The notes under the pieces are model-generated. The model did no database searches. It saw only the letters and a list, made by a program, of their open reading frames with translations, and had not been told where the DNA came from. Below are positions 60,501 to 61,876 of a DNA stretch of 62,000 bases, in pieces (position 1 is the first letter of the stretch; the number at the start of each line of letters is the position of its first letter). The position numbers were made by a program, and so were the translations under genes. The stretch comes from Phoronis australis (lineage: Eukaryota; Phoronida; Phoronidae): contig NMRA01000343.1 in NCBI GenBank assembly GCA_002633005.1, positions 1 through 62,000 on the forward strand. Reading direction: 5' to 3'.

Positions 60501-61876
60501 CTTTTCCAATATTACTTGGCAAGTGTCCCACTAAGAAAAACCATCTGTTCTCTAATTCTACTCGAATGAGAAAGGGTGATGAATTGGAAGAAATCTCCAT
60601 GTTTATGGTAAAGTTGCACCTGATGTGTATGTCATCAGTTGACCTTATATAACAGTATCTCAAACTTTTAAAGTTACTGGACCCAAGTTTGGCAAGTAAG
60701 ATCACCAAAATTCAAATTAAACCAGATTTTTTGCATGATGTAGATCAAAACGAATCATGATATTTCATATTGGTACAAAAAGTACCCAAAATCGTGTTTC
60801 TGTTGCTTCCTCGAACAATAATCGTAGAAAATTTTAATCAGAATCCCCAGAAAAATTTGATCTTCAATTTTTGTAAGACAATGCAAGGACATGTAGCTTT
60901 GACAACTTTCTGTACCCAAGTCAATGGTTACGGTTCATTTCTATGTATATCATGCAGACAATTCTGTTCAATTTATTAATTTAAAAAAGTTCATTCATCT
61001 TATTCGCCAAACTCAGGTCCAGCATCTTGTCTTGAAAAAGATCATGATAAGCAATGCAAATTTTATCTAAGCAAGCAGCTTGCTCTTTGTTCCCTCACCA
61101 AAAAGATACTAACTTGGGTATTTGATTAATACCCTCTGTAACTGATTGGTGTGTTGCCCATGTGATTGTGAAATACTGTCCTTTGCAGGGTAACTGGGTG
61201 TTCTTGGCCAACTGCCATCTGTCTCTCAGCTGGATGCCCCAGCTGGATAAGCTGGTTGAACAGCTGCAAATTGAGGAGCCCCACCCTGAGTTCAGGCTGT
61301 GGCTCAGCAGCAGTCCCCACCCCGAGTTTCCAATATCCATCCTGCAGGCAGGCATCAAGATGACCACAGAACCACCCAAGGTGAGTCCATGCTGGGTGTA
61401 GCAGGTGTCAGGCCAACTGTGCAGAATGTGGCCGCATGGTGAGGTAACTCCAGCTGTACACAGCATGTGGACACAGTTGGAAACAAATGTGTCTCTTTTC
61501 TGCTACACTTCTCTGTTTTAGGAAGTTAAATACATCTCAAGTGTATATCTAGGAATTCTTGGCTTTTTATTGATTGATAACAAAATACAGTAGATGGCAA
61601 ATTTTCGTTTTGTGTTGCATTTCACTCAGAAACTCTTCTATTTCACTGGTTCGTAAACTATTCATGTATCTCTGTTCAAATCAGGGCCTCAAAGCTAACA
61701 TGAAGCGCCTGTACCACCTGGTGTCCGAGCAACAGTTCAGTCGGTGCAAGCGGCCAGACAAGTATAAGAAGTTACTGTTTGCTCTCTGTTTTTTCCACTC
61801 TGTCCTCATTGAGCGAAGGAAGTTCTTGATGTTGGGTTGGAACATCAAGTATGAGTTCAACGACTCCGACTTTGAG
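3280..61876 (+). CDS. DNAH2: dynein axonemal heavy chain 2 (whole visible gene, 3'-incomplete)
   Basis: The spliced product is an axonemal dynein heavy chain, the motor ATPase that moves along microtubules in cilia and flagella. Order of parts by model residue: basic low-complexity leader (1-90), DHC_N1 tail (about 120-1230), linker DHC_N2 (about 1340-1830), AAA1 (P-loop GPAGTGKT 1932-1939, Walker B CFDEF around 1984), AAA2 (P-loop remnant GKTQSAKT 2213-2220), AAA3 (GPVGTGKT 2556-2563), AAA4 (GIGGSGRQS 2902-2910), stalk and microtubule-binding domain (about 3140-3440), AAA5 and start of AAA6. Orthology to DNAH2 rests on near-continuous agreement with the human protein as I remember it, such as [19 protein letters not shown] and [20 protein letters not shown]. 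All introns are GT-AG and phases match throughout. The start has A at -3 and G at +4. The gene runs off the window, so the C-terminal domain and stop are absent. Confidence 0.96.
3906..3982 (+). CDS. DNAH2: DNAH2 exon 2: acidic linker
   Basis: Codes residues 92-117, an acidic, Gly-rich run ([11 protein letters not shown]) joining the basic leader to the tail. The acceptor is AAATTACAG and the donor GTG|GTAAGC. It is too short and divergent to confirm by homology; it is supported by keeping phase between exons 1 and 3. Confidence 0.7.
3983..5297. other. intron 2 (1.3 kb)
   Basis: Holds no exon, repeat or RNA gene that I recognise. An open frame at 4050-4310 has no recognisable similarity. Confidence 0.6.
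5298..5646 (+). CDS. DNAH2: DNAH2 exon 3: start of tail
   Basis: Codes residues 118-233. It begins [14 protein letters not shown] and ends [20 protein letters not shown], matching the human LLRLLGGVFAP..NTGWPES segment. The donor GTATCC is weak, but it is the only one that joins in frame to [13 protein letters not shown] in exon 4. Confidence 0.9.
6043..6207 (+). CDS. DNAH2: DNAH2 exon 4: tail, [11 protein letters not shown] segment
   Basis: Codes residues 234-288. [20 protein letters not shown] and [11 protein letters not shown] are close to human DNAH2. It is a phase 1 to phase 1 exon with a consensus donor GAGA|GTAAGT. Confidence 0.95.
6607..6726. repeat. 60-bp tandem dimer just upstream of exon 5
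   Basis: Two copies with an exact 60-bp period, sharing TTAGATATAAGT, CAGTCATGTTGACTTTCT and AGTATCG. Each copy ends in a pyrimidine-rich CTTTCT(T/C)AG that could act as a decoy acceptor. The dimer ends 18 bp before exon 5 and does not include exon sequence. Confidence 0.85.
6745..6983 (+). CDS. DNAH2: DNAH2 exon 5: tail, [10 protein letters not shown] segment
   Basis: Codes residues 289-368. [23 protein letters not shown] and [13 protein letters not shown] are a diagnostic match to DNAH2 over other heavy chains. The donor is AAG|GTAAGT. Confidence 0.97.
7313..7504 (+). CDS. DNAH2: DNAH2 exon 6: tail
   Basis: Codes residues 369-432, including [12 protein letters not shown] and [19 protein letters not shown]. 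It is a phase 0/0 exon between AATTCCAG and AAG|GTGAGT. Confidence 0.95.
8353..8490 (+). CDS. DNAH2: DNAH2 exon 7: tail
   Basis: Codes residues 433-478, [20 protein letters not shown] through [10 protein letters not shown]. It is phase 0/0 with a strong TATTTCAG acceptor. The C-Q-W-K-E-I-Y pattern is typical of this part of axonemal heavy-chain tails. Confidence 0.92.
8761..9045 (+). CDS. DNAH2: DNAH2 exon 8: tail
   Basis: Codes residues 479-573. It contains [17 protein letters not shown], then the [20 protein letters not shown] segment equivalent to human FFGAQGPQITRNLLEIE. It is phase 0/0 with donor AAG|GTGTGT. Confidence 0.95.
9539..9697 (+). CDS. DNAH2: DNAH2 exon 9: tail, donor lies in a minisatellite
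   Basis: Codes residues 574-626, [20 protein letters not shown] through [12 protein letters not shown], close to human. The last ~10 bases (AGTAGGGAG) and the donor GTGAGT form the first unit of a 45-bp tandem repeat that extends into the intron. Confidence 0.95.
9687..9988. repeat. 45-bp minisatellite spanning the exon 9 donor
   Basis: About six and a half diverged copies keyed on CTGCTCAGTG at 9711, 9841, 9886 (one change), 9931 and 9976, with more degraded copies near 9755 and 9800. The authentic exon 9 end is copy one. The copy at 9821-9833 recreates a full GAG|GTGAGT donor 130 nt downstream, which would shift the frame if used. Confidence 0.8.
10257..10439 (+). CDS. DNAH2: DNAH2 exon 10: tail
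   Basis: Codes residues 627-687. [20 protein letters not shown] aligns with human AIKRTYDKKAVDLYMLFNSE, and [16 protein letters not shown] with ARWVHILRRRIDRVM. Phase 0/0. Confidence 0.95.
10897..11031 (+). CDS. DNAH2: DNAH2 exon 11: tail
   Basis: Codes residues 688-732, [20 protein letters not shown] through [13 protein letters not shown], matching human HFLPRIGTGKESV and RKTFQEWTSSLD. The donor is AGG|GTATGT. Confidence 0.95.
11032..13390. other. intron 11 (2.36 kb), no recognised feature
   Basis: The largest clean intron. Exon 11 joins directly to exon 12 by protein alignment, so no exon is missing. Open frames near 12205 and 12802 have no similarity I recognise and A+T-rich composition; I see no repeat or RNA gene. 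Confidence 0.7.
13391..13470 (+). CDS. DNAH2: DNAH2 exon 12: tail
   Basis: Codes residues 733-758 plus two bases: [20 protein letters not shown] then LDSNFN, equivalent to human DTPLLRISQEKAGMLDVNFD. Phase 0 in, 2 out. Confidence 0.9.
13998..14144 (+). CDS. DNAH2: DNAH2 exon 13: tail
   Basis: Codes residues 759-807. [20 protein letters not shown] and [13 protein letters not shown] match human LLILFAEIDYWERLLFE and ENLLLVARDYNR. Phase 2 to 2. Confidence 0.96.
14169..14206. repeat. 19-bp tandem dimer
   Basis: TTGTTAGGGTCTATTGATG is repeated twice in intron 13, about 25 bp past the exon 13 donor. It contains no exon sequence. Confidence 0.85.
14365..14592. repeat. 55-bp minisatellite spanning the exon 14 acceptor
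   Basis: Four copies with an exact 55-bp period. Acceptor-like AG ends lie at 14419, 14474, 14529 and 14584, each followed by AATC(A/G)TT, the first bases of exon 14. The last copy is the one that keeps the reading frame. The first copy has the best pyrimidine tract (TTTCTTTTCAG), while the in-frame one is the weaker ATAACTTTGTAG. Confidence 0.92.
14585..14741 (+). CDS. DNAH2: DNAH2 exon 14: tail, acceptor lies in a minisatellite
   Basis: Codes residues 808-860, [20 protein letters not shown] then [19 protein letters not shown], matching human RIIAMLSPDEQALFKERIR. The start is fixed by frame: phase 2 in, 0 out. Upstream repeat copies of the acceptor add 55, 110 or 165 nt and bring stops. Confidence 0.95.
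15305..15544 (+). CDS. DNAH2: DNAH2 exon 15: tail
   Basis: Codes residues 861-940, [20 protein letters not shown] through [14 protein letters not shown], equivalent to human MIVNEFKAST and NSYEVFKNDGPE. The donor GAG|GTGAGG runs straight into a guanine tract of about 15 that ends in an N at 15564. Confidence 0.94.
15564..15564. other. assembly gap or ambiguous base after poly-G
   Basis: A single N directly follows the G run beginning at 15549. No duplicated flank is visible, so this looks like a read-through failure in the homopolymer. Confidence 0.9.
16088..16387 (+). CDS. DNAH2: DNAH2 exon 16: tail
   Basis: Codes residues 941-1040. [40 protein letters not shown] and [14 protein letters not shown] are very close to human DNAH2. 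Phase 0/0 with donor ATG|GTAAGA. Confidence 0.97.
16895..17106 (+). CDS. DNAH2: DNAH2 exon 17: tail
   Basis: Codes residues 1041-1110 plus two bases. [20 protein letters not shown] and [20 protein letters not shown] match human EDIKKIQTQI and TWDMYREIWEINKDSF. Confidence 0.97.
17674..17874 (+). CDS. DNAH2: DNAH2 exon 18: tail
   Basis: Codes residues 1111-1177. [20 protein letters not shown] and [20 protein letters not shown] match human [20 protein letters not shown]. The exon ends inside codon AA|T with donor GTGAGA. Confidence 0.97.
18364..18520 (+). CDS. DNAH2: DNAH2 exon 19: tail end
   Basis: Codes residues 1178-1230. [20 protein letters not shown] and [14 protein letters not shown] align with human ISRPPQTLEELGVSLQ and FAILEKYEVPVED. 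The acceptor is CCCTTGCAG. Confidence 0.96.
19624..19962 (+). CDS. DNAH2: DNAH2 exon 20: tail to linker
   Basis: Codes residues 1231-1343, with [20 protein letters not shown] and [18 protein letters not shown], near-identical in pattern to human [11 protein letters not shown] and GIFKIEQPPSKDLQNLEK. The acceptor CTCTAG is followed by GTGATGGTGATG. Phase 0/0. Confidence 0.97.
20738..20899 (+). CDS. DNAH2: DNAH2 exon 21: linker
   Basis: Codes residues 1344-1397. [20 protein letters not shown] and [13 protein letters not shown] match human QIWEIARDWEENWNEWKTG. The upstream acceptor tract is pyrimidine-poor (GATATTGGCAG). Confidence 0.96.
21373..21405 (+). CDS. DNAH2: DNAH2 exon 22: 33-nt microexon (possible cassette)
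   Basis: Codes 11 charged residues, [11 protein letters not shown], phase 0/0, between CCCGTGCAG and CAA|GTATGT. In human DNAH2 the flanking segments (LAKEYK and DRNWEI) join directly, so the exon adds a loop or helix extension in the linker. Both splice sites are good. Skipping would keep the frame, so alternative use is likely. Confidence 0.7.
22165..22428 (+). CDS. DNAH2: DNAH2 exon 23: linker
   Basis: Codes residues 1409-1496. [40 protein letters not shown] and [12 protein letters not shown] match human DNAH2 closely. Phase 0/0. Confidence 0.97.
22936..23199 (+). CDS. DNAH2: DNAH2 exon 24: linker
   Basis: Codes residues 1497-1584. [40 protein letters not shown] and [13 protein letters not shown] belong to the DHC_N2 signature. 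Sequence resembling its last ~60 bases and donor recurs in the following intron. Confidence 0.97.
23140..23540. repeat. decayed tandem copies of the exon 24 3' end and donor
   Basis: The exon 24 motif ATCCTGGAGGTGGTGGAGAT with the following GCAGTGGATGTA and TTGGAGG|TAAGTTGGGAGA reappears, diverged and partly deleted, at about 23289-23335, 23383-23450 and 23487-23545. Spacing is about 95-150 bp. The order is the same as in the exon, so these are tandem duplications across the exon-intron edge, now degenerate. Confidence 0.7.
23200..23860 (+). repeat. purine-rich strand-asymmetric intron block
   Basis: About 650 nt are dominated by A and G on the sense strand, with GGAGGGAGGGAGGG near 23244. 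It creates long complementary open frames rich in Pro and Ser on the other strand, which are not genes. The block could form quadruplex or triplex structures. It grew at least partly from the exon 24 edge repeats. Confidence 0.6.
24004..24142 (+). CDS. DNAH2: DNAH2 exon 25: linker, donor lies in a minisatellite
   Basis: Codes residues 1585-1630 plus one base. [20 protein letters not shown] and [10 protein letters not shown] match human [15 protein letters not shown] and NALRSTHHPG. The donor used is AAGG|GTATGT in the first unit of a 37-bp repeat. It is the only copy that joins in frame without a stop. Confidence 0.96.
24118..24339. repeat. 37-bp minisatellite spanning the exon 25 donor (six copies)
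   Basis: Six nearly identical 37-bp units start at 24118, 24155, 24192, 24229, 24266 and 24303. Each contains the last 25 bases of exon 25 (from GCTCTGAGGGGAACACATCA) and the donor. Donors read GTATGT in copies 1-4, GTACGT in copy 5 and GTTCGT in copy 6. Reading on through the units meets a stop in the third unit. The low divergence means a recent origin. Confidence 0.97.
24918..25135 (+). CDS. DNAH2: DNAH2 exon 26: linker
   Basis: Codes residues 1631-1703. [40 protein letters not shown] and HLKKCFDNI are the core DHC_N2 signature, almost identical to human. Phase 1 in, 0 out. Confidence 0.98.
25416..25514 (+). CDS. DNAH2: DNAH2 exon 27: linker
   Basis: Codes residues 1704-1736, with [20 protein letters not shown] equivalent to human GMFSGDGEYIDFLHSVFLEG. 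The acceptor TTCCTTTTAAG is slightly unusual. Phase 0/0. Confidence 0.95.
25990..26115 (+). CDS. DNAH2: DNAH2 exon 28: linker
   Basis: Codes residues 1737-1778. [20 protein letters not shown] and [13 protein letters not shown] match human. Phase 0/0. Confidence 0.96.
26526..26929 (+). CDS. DNAH2: DNAH2 exon 29: linker end, entry to AAA1
   Basis: Codes residues 1779-1912 plus two bases; the longest exon. [40 protein letters not shown] and [20 protein letters not shown] lead into AAA1. Phase 0 in, 2 out. Confidence 0.98.
27398..27587 (+). CDS. DNAH2: DNAH2 exon 30: AAA1 Walker A
   Basis: Codes residues 1913-1976. It carries the main catalytic P-loop GPAGTGKT (1932-1939), followed by [20 protein letters not shown] and [11 protein letters not shown]. 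All P-loop residues needed for ATP binding are present. Confidence 0.98.
28361..28541 (+). CDS. DNAH2: DNAH2 exon 31: AAA1 Walker B
   Basis: Codes residues 1977-2036 plus one base. [20 protein letters not shown] holds Walker B with the catalytic D-E (about 1984-1985). [11 protein letters not shown] at the end is the sensor 1 region. Confidence 0.98.
29057..29184 (+). CDS. DNAH2: DNAH2 exon 32: AAA1
   Basis: Codes residues 2037-2079. [12 protein letters not shown]-type motif (here [20 protein letters not shown]) with the R finger region, then [15 protein letters not shown]. Phase 1 in, 0 out. Confidence 0.98.
29490..29642 (+). CDS. DNAH2: DNAH2 exon 33: AAA1 small domain
   Basis: Codes residues 2080-2130. 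[20 protein letters not shown] then [19 protein letters not shown] is the conserved AAA1 C-terminal helix set. Phase 0/0. Confidence 0.98.
30338..30389. repeat. 26-bp tandem dimer
   Basis: GTGTTGGTACTAGGATTGAG is repeated twice about 25-75 bp upstream of the exon 34 acceptor. It does not include exon sequence. Confidence 0.8.
30414..30539 (+). CDS. DNAH2: DNAH2 exon 34: AAA1-AAA2 joint
   Basis: Codes residues 2131-2172. [20 protein letters not shown] and [13 protein letters not shown] match human [17 protein letters not shown]. Phase 0/0. Confidence 0.97.
31216..31434 (+). CDS. DNAH2: DNAH2 exon 35: AAA2 with degenerate P-loop
   Basis: Codes residues 2173-2245. [20 protein letters not shown] then [11 protein letters not shown]. 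The P-loop reads GKTQSAKT (2213-2220), where human DNAH2 as I recall has GCTGSGKT. The Lys-Thr pair is kept, but two glycines are replaced (by Gln and Ala). AAA2 of dyneins binds but does not hydrolyse ATP, so a weakened loop may be tolerated. The frame and flanks are intact, so this is not an obvious sequencing error. Confidence 0.95.
31700..31838 (-). mobile_element. Penelope-like element 3' tail fragment in intron 35
   Basis: Its complement matches 2945-3085 over most of its length, including AAATATAGCTAGTGTTTTAA, CTCTCAGTGTTTTGCTACA and GAAGAAAGG.GATTGTTTCGA. It is a 5'-truncated copy in the opposite orientation to the gene, ending about 20 bp before the exon 36 acceptor. Confidence 0.75.
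31860..31977 (+). CDS. DNAH2: DNAH2 exon 36: AAA2
   Basis: Codes residues 2246-2284 plus one base. [20 protein letters not shown] and [13 protein letters not shown] match human closely. Phase 0 in, 1 out. Confidence 0.97.
32315..32451 (+). CDS. DNAH2: DNAH2 exon 37: AAA2 Walker B region
   Basis: Codes residues 2285-2330. [20 protein letters not shown] and [20 protein letters not shown] are essentially identical to human. Phase 1 in, 0 out. Confidence 0.98.
32979..33119 (+). CDS. DNAH2: DNAH2 exon 38: AAA2 end
   Basis: Codes residues 2331-2377. [20 protein letters not shown] then [19 protein letters not shown]. In human the next residues already correspond to exon 40. Donor AAG|GTATAC. Confidence 0.97.
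33213..33930. repeat. assembly overlap 1, left copy
   Basis: Near-identical to 33932-34646, with scattered single-base changes (for example GTGTGGTG against GTGTCGTG near the middle) and small indels. It ends exactly at the N. This fits a contig end whose overlap with the next contig was not merged. Confidence 0.9.
33622..33651 (+). CDS. DNAH2: DNAH2 exon 39: 30-nt microexon (possible cassette)
   Basis: Codes 10 residues, [10 protein letters not shown], phase 0/0, between TTGTTAATAG and AAG|GTAATT. Human DNAH2 has no equivalent insert between SWLE.. and the EVEPLQRMF helix, so it probably lengthens the AAA2-AAA3 connector. The exon occurs identically in both overlap copies, which supports it being functional sequence. 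The donor is not optimal. Confidence 0.65.
33931..33931. other. assembly gap with duplicated flanks
   Basis: A single N joins the two overlap copies 33213-33930 and 33932-34646. Confidence 0.95.
33932..34646. repeat. assembly overlap 1, right copy
   Basis: Repeats the left copy from its GGTTGGTG to ATTTTTTAAC and then continues into unique intron sequence, as the start of the next contig would. Confidence 0.9.
34339..34368 (+). other. DNAH2: second copy of microexon 39 (assembly duplicate)
   Basis: Identical 30-nt exon with the same splice sites as 33622-33651, inside the duplicated contig overlap. It should be counted once in the gene model. Confidence 0.85.
34647..36584. other. rest of intron 39
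   Basis: About 1.9 kb with one tRNA-like SINE (35700-35825). I see no other exon: exon 39 joins exon 40 in frame. Confidence 0.65.
35700..35825 (-). mobile_element. tRNA-derived SINE (head region)
   Basis: On the complement strand GGAGGCAGTGTGGCCTAGAG begins a tRNA-like sequence with an A-box-like GTGGCCTAGAGGG and a B-box GGTTCAAGTCCCA. The T arm is perfect: GTGGG, a 7-nt loop, CCCAC (35759-35775). The acceptor stem does not pair, so it is not a working tRNA gene. The portion after the T arm (TAGGGCAGACCG onward) would be the SINE body. Confidence 0.6.
36585..36743 (+). CDS. DNAH2: DNAH2 exon 40: AAA2-AAA3 connector
   Basis: Codes residues 2388-2440. [20 protein letters not shown] then [19 protein letters not shown], equivalent to human ITSLCKLYSALATPENG. 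Phase 0/0. Confidence 0.95.
36903..37147 (+). CDS. DNAH2: DNAH2 exon 41: lead into AAA3
   Basis: Codes residues 2441-2521 plus two bases. [20 protein letters not shown] and [20 protein letters not shown] match human. The donor CAA|GTGAGT may be partly duplicated 53 bp downstream. Confidence 0.97.
37139..37244. repeat. possible decayed 53-bp duplication of the exon 41 donor
   Basis: TGACAGCAAGT occurs at 37139 (exon 41 end plus donor) and at 37192, followed by similar bases (AGACATAACATA and GGACATTACACA). Similarity fades after about 30 nt, so this is weaker than the other edge repeats. Confidence 0.4.
37751..37949 (+). CDS. DNAH2: DNAH2 exon 42: AAA3 Walker A
   Basis: Codes residues 2522-2588. 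[20 protein letters not shown] precedes the intact P-loop GPVGTGKT (2556-2563), then [12 protein letters not shown]3 is the main regulatory ATPase site in dyneins. Confidence 0.98.
38564..38751 (+). CDS. DNAH2: DNAH2 exon 43: AAA3 Walker B
   Basis: Codes residues 2589-2650 plus two bases. [20 protein letters not shown], then [20 protein letters not shown] with the Walker B acid pair at 2623-2624. Confidence 0.98.
39293..39434 (+). CDS. DNAH2: DNAH2 exon 44: AAA3
   Basis: Codes residues 2651-2698. [20 protein letters not shown] then [20 protein letters not shown], as in human [17 protein letters not shown]. Phase 2 in, 0 out. Confidence 0.98.
40015..40289 (+). CDS. DNAH2: DNAH2 exon 45: AAA3 end
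   Basis: Codes residues 2699-2789 plus two bases. [40 protein letters not shown] and [10 protein letters not shown] are nearly identical to human. Confidence 0.98.
40586..40667. repeat. 41-bp tandem dimer in intron 45
   Basis: Two copies of CTGTGAACACCTGATATTGC followed by ATCAGTA(T/G)TGAC. It is distant from splice sites. Confidence 0.85.
40964..41094 (+). CDS. DNAH2: DNAH2 exon 46: AAA3-AAA4 joint
   Basis: Codes residues 2790-2833. [20 protein letters not shown] then [20 protein letters not shown]. Phase 2 in, 1 out. Confidence 0.97.
41513..41595 (+). mobile_element. possible tRNA-derived SINE fragment
   Basis: ATCTCAGTGGTCATGGTGCC resembles a D-arm/A-box, and GGCTTTGATTCC about 40 nt later resembles a B-box. 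Stem pairing is poor. It lies about 100 bp upstream of exon 47. Confidence 0.3.
41696..41845 (+). CDS. DNAH2: DNAH2 exon 47: AAA4 lead
   Basis: Codes residues 2834-2883. [20 protein letters not shown] then [13 protein letters not shown], equivalent to human EPKVYEDLTD and MQLVLFREAIEH. Phase 1 to 1. Confidence 0.96.
42500..42667 (+). CDS. DNAH2: DNAH2 exon 48: AAA4 P-loop
   Basis: Codes residues 2884-2939. [20 protein letters not shown] carries the AAA4 P-loop variant GIGGSGRQS (2902-2910) with Arg in place of the usual Lys; human DNAH2 has the same form. [20 protein letters not shown] follows. Confidence 0.98.
43445..43605 (+). CDS. DNAH2: DNAH2 exon 49: AAA4
   Basis: Codes residues 2940-2993. 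[20 protein letters not shown], then [20 protein letters not shown] as in human. Its second half from 43515 lies in the left copy of assembly overlap 2. Confidence 0.97.
44432..44571 (+). CDS. DNAH2: DNAH2 exon 50: AAA4
   Basis: Codes residues 2994-3039 plus two bases. [20 protein letters not shown] then [20 protein letters not shown], matching human LFAYLIERVQNNLHIVLCLS. Confidence 0.97.
44928..45060 (+). CDS. DNAH2: DNAH2 exon 51: AAA4
   Basis: Codes residues 3040-3084. [20 protein letters not shown] then [16 protein letters not shown], as in human. The acceptor TCTCTTTGAAG has AAG in place of CAG/TAG. Phase 2 in, 0 out, so splicing on to the duplicate exon 50 would also be in frame. Confidence 0.96.
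45301..45775. other. contig tail not shared with the overlapping contig
   Basis: About 475 bp follow the left overlap copy but have no match after the right copy (47531 on). It contains ATTGGCTCAAACAAACGCTT and GGGGAGGGGACGCTTATTGT, a composition I associate with short DNA-transposon insertions, so a haplotype-specific insertion is possible. That reading is inference. Confidence 0.4.
45776..45776. other. assembly gap with duplicated flanks
   Basis: A single N precedes a restart inside exon 49 (45777 corresponds to 43515). Confidence 0.95.
45777..45867 (+). other. DNAH2: partial duplicate of exon 49
   Basis: Lacks the first 70 nt of exon 49 and its acceptor. Differences from the complete copy include AAT/AAC and GAA/GAG, both silent. 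It cannot be spliced as an exon. Confidence 0.88.
46661..46800 (+). other. DNAH2: duplicate of exon 50
   Basis: Same length and splice sites as 44432-44571, with a silent CTC/CTG change. An automatic gene model could include both copies. Confidence 0.88.
47157..47289 (+). other. DNAH2: duplicate of exon 51
   Basis: Same as 44928-45060 with a silent CCT/CCA change. This copy is the one directly contiguous with exon 52, so in a corrected assembly either version may be retained. Confidence 0.88.
47767..47912 (+). CDS. DNAH2: DNAH2 exon 52: AAA4 end
   Basis: Codes residues 3085-3132 plus two bases. [20 protein letters not shown] then [20 protein letters not shown], leading to the stalk. Matches human [20 protein letters not shown]. 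Confidence 0.97.
48109..48319 (+). CDS. DNAH2: DNAH2 exon 53: stalk coiled coil 1
   Basis: Codes residues 3133-3203. Heptad-rich: [20 protein letters not shown] then [20 protein letters not shown], the ascending helix of the stalk. Phase 2 in, 0 out. Confidence 0.97.
48899..49015 (+). CDS. DNAH2: DNAH2 exon 54: stalk coiled coil 1
   Basis: Codes residues 3204-3242. [20 protein letters not shown] then [11 protein letters not shown], typical of heavy-chain CC1. Phase 0/0. Confidence 0.97.
49642..49783 (+). CDS. DNAH2: DNAH2 exon 55: entry to microtubule-binding domain
   Basis: Codes residues 3243-3289 plus one base. [20 protein letters not shown] with [11 protein letters not shown]. The Pro-Pro after the helix marks the stalk register point. 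The acceptor is CTACCCATAAG. Confidence 0.96.
49834..49877. repeat. 17-bp tandem repeat in intron 55
   Basis: GTGTGATTCACAAGACA occurs twice with a partial third (GTGCGATTCA), about 50 bp past the exon 55 donor. Confidence 0.85.
50308..50594 (+). CDS. DNAH2: DNAH2 exon 56: microtubule-binding domain and start of coiled coil 2
   Basis: Codes residues 3290-3385. [40 protein letters not shown] and [15 protein letters not shown] form the microtubule-binding domain. The helix back down the stalk follows. Phase 1 in, 0 out. Confidence 0.98.
51028..51192 (+). CDS. DNAH2: DNAH2 exon 57: stalk coiled coil 2
   Basis: Codes residues 3386-3440. [20 protein letters not shown] then [20 protein letters not shown], the descending stalk helix and the GLAGEK..RW motif. 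Phase 0/0. Confidence 0.97.
51547..51669 (+). CDS. DNAH2: DNAH2 exon 58: AAA5 start
   Basis: Codes residues 3441-3481. [20 protein letters not shown] matches human [19 protein letters not shown]. Phase 0/0. Confidence 0.97.
52058..52058. other. ambiguous base or small gap in intron 58
   Basis: A single N about 30 bp before exon 59, with no visible duplicated flanks. Confidence 0.9.
52088..52303 (+). CDS. DNAH2: DNAH2 exon 59: AAA5
   Basis: Codes residues 3482-3553. [20 protein letters not shown] then [20 protein letters not shown], as in human. Phase 0/0 with donor GTACGT. Confidence 0.97.
52726..52876 (+). CDS. DNAH2: DNAH2 exon 60: AAA5
   Basis: Codes residues 3554-3603 plus one base. 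[20 protein letters not shown] then [20 protein letters not shown]. Donor ATGG|GTGGGT is confirmed by the in-frame join to exon 61. Confidence 0.96.
53328..53477 (+). CDS. DNAH2: DNAH2 exon 61: AAA5
   Basis: Codes residues 3604-3653. [20 protein letters not shown] then [20 protein letters not shown]. Phase 1 to 1. Confidence 0.97.
53478..54918. other. intron 61 (1.44 kb)
   Basis: No exon or gene recognised before the tandem repeat that begins at about 54740. Exons 61 and 62 join directly. Confidence 0.65.
54740..54930. repeat. 71-72-bp minisatellite spanning the exon 62 acceptor
   Basis: ATTCAG|GTCTG occurs at acceptor ends 54775, 54846 and 54918. The first two are followed by (A/C)AAGGCACACAACACTTCTGT and the last by exon 62 (GAGGCCCAACTG). 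The two complete intronic units are nearly identical, and a more diverged partial unit precedes 54775. Only the last acceptor opens the correct frame. Confidence 0.9.
54919..55051 (+). CDS. DNAH2: DNAH2 exon 62: AAA5-AAA6 joint, acceptor lies in a minisatellite
   Basis: Codes residues 3654-3697 plus two bases. [20 protein letters not shown] then [16 protein letters not shown], as in human. Phase 1 in, 2 out. Confidence 0.97.
55352..55496 (+). CDS. DNAH2: DNAH2 exon 63: AAA5-AAA6 joint
   Basis: Codes residues 3698-3746. [20 protein letters not shown] then [20 protein letters not shown], equivalent to human LLNEATGSLLDDVQLVNTL. Phase 2 in, 0 out. Confidence 0.97.
55842..56000. repeat. 23-bp tandem repeat in intron 63 (about seven copies)
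   Basis: GGCTATTTGAAAG(C/G)(T/C)AACCCTT recurs with a 23-bp period from about 55894, after two looser units. It lies about 170 bp upstream of exon 64 and includes no exon sequence. Confidence 0.92.
56171..56370 (+). CDS. DNAH2: DNAH2 exon 64: AAA5-AAA6 region
   Basis: Codes residues 3747-3812 plus two bases. [20 protein letters not shown] then [20 protein letters not shown] match human almost exactly. Phase 0 in, 2 out. Confidence 0.98.
57343..57469 (+). CDS. DNAH2: DNAH2 exon 65: AAA6 lead
   Basis: Codes residues 3813-3855. [20 protein letters not shown] then [16 protein letters not shown], as in human. Phase 2 in, 0 out. Confidence 0.98.
57760..57813 (+). CDS. DNAH2: DNAH2 exon 66: candidate 54-nt cassette exon
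   Basis: An open 18-codon segment, [18 protein letters not shown], phase 0/0, flanked by TTTCAACAG and GAT|GTAAGA. Human DNAH2 goes straight from FFLRGGV to LDREGQMDNP, so this would be an acidic insert in a surface loop. It is supported only by coding-like composition and splice sites; skipping leaves the frame intact. Confidence 0.5.
57814..58974. other. intron before exon 67 (1.16 kb)
   Basis: No exon recognised. A weak tRNA-like stretch lies at 58051-58130. Confidence 0.6.
58051..58130 (+). mobile_element. possible tRNA-derived SINE fragment
   Basis: TAGTCTAGTTGG fits the A-box pattern, and GGTCAAATTCT about 60 nt later is a loose B-box. No folded tRNA can be drawn, so this is only a hint. 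Confidence 0.25.
58975..59161 (+). CDS. DNAH2: DNAH2 exon 67: AAA6
   Basis: Codes residues 3874-3935 plus one base. [20 protein letters not shown] then [20 protein letters not shown], matching human. Phase 0 in, 1 out. Confidence 0.98.
59688..59893 (+). CDS. DNAH2: DNAH2 exon 68: AAA6
   Basis: Codes residues 3936-4004. [20 protein letters not shown] then [20 protein letters not shown] and [12 protein letters not shown]. Phase 1 in, 0 out. Confidence 0.98.
60334..60459 (+). CDS. DNAH2: DNAH2 exon 69: AAA6
   Basis: Codes residues 4005-4046. [20 protein letters not shown] then [20 protein letters not shown], equivalent to human [19 protein letters not shown]. Phase 0/0. Confidence 0.98.
61189..61380 (+). 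CDS. DNAH2: DNAH2 exon 70: AAA6
   Basis: Codes residues 4047-4110. [20 protein letters not shown] then [20 protein letters not shown] and [15 protein letters not shown]. Phase 0/0. Confidence 0.98.
61685..61876 (+). CDS. DNAH2: DNAH2 exon 71: last visible exon
   Basis: Codes residues 4111-4174. [40 protein letters not shown] and YEFNDSDFE match human. The donor GAG|GTAAAT shows that the gene continues beyond the window; by comparison with human a few hundred C-terminal residues remain. Confidence 0.97.
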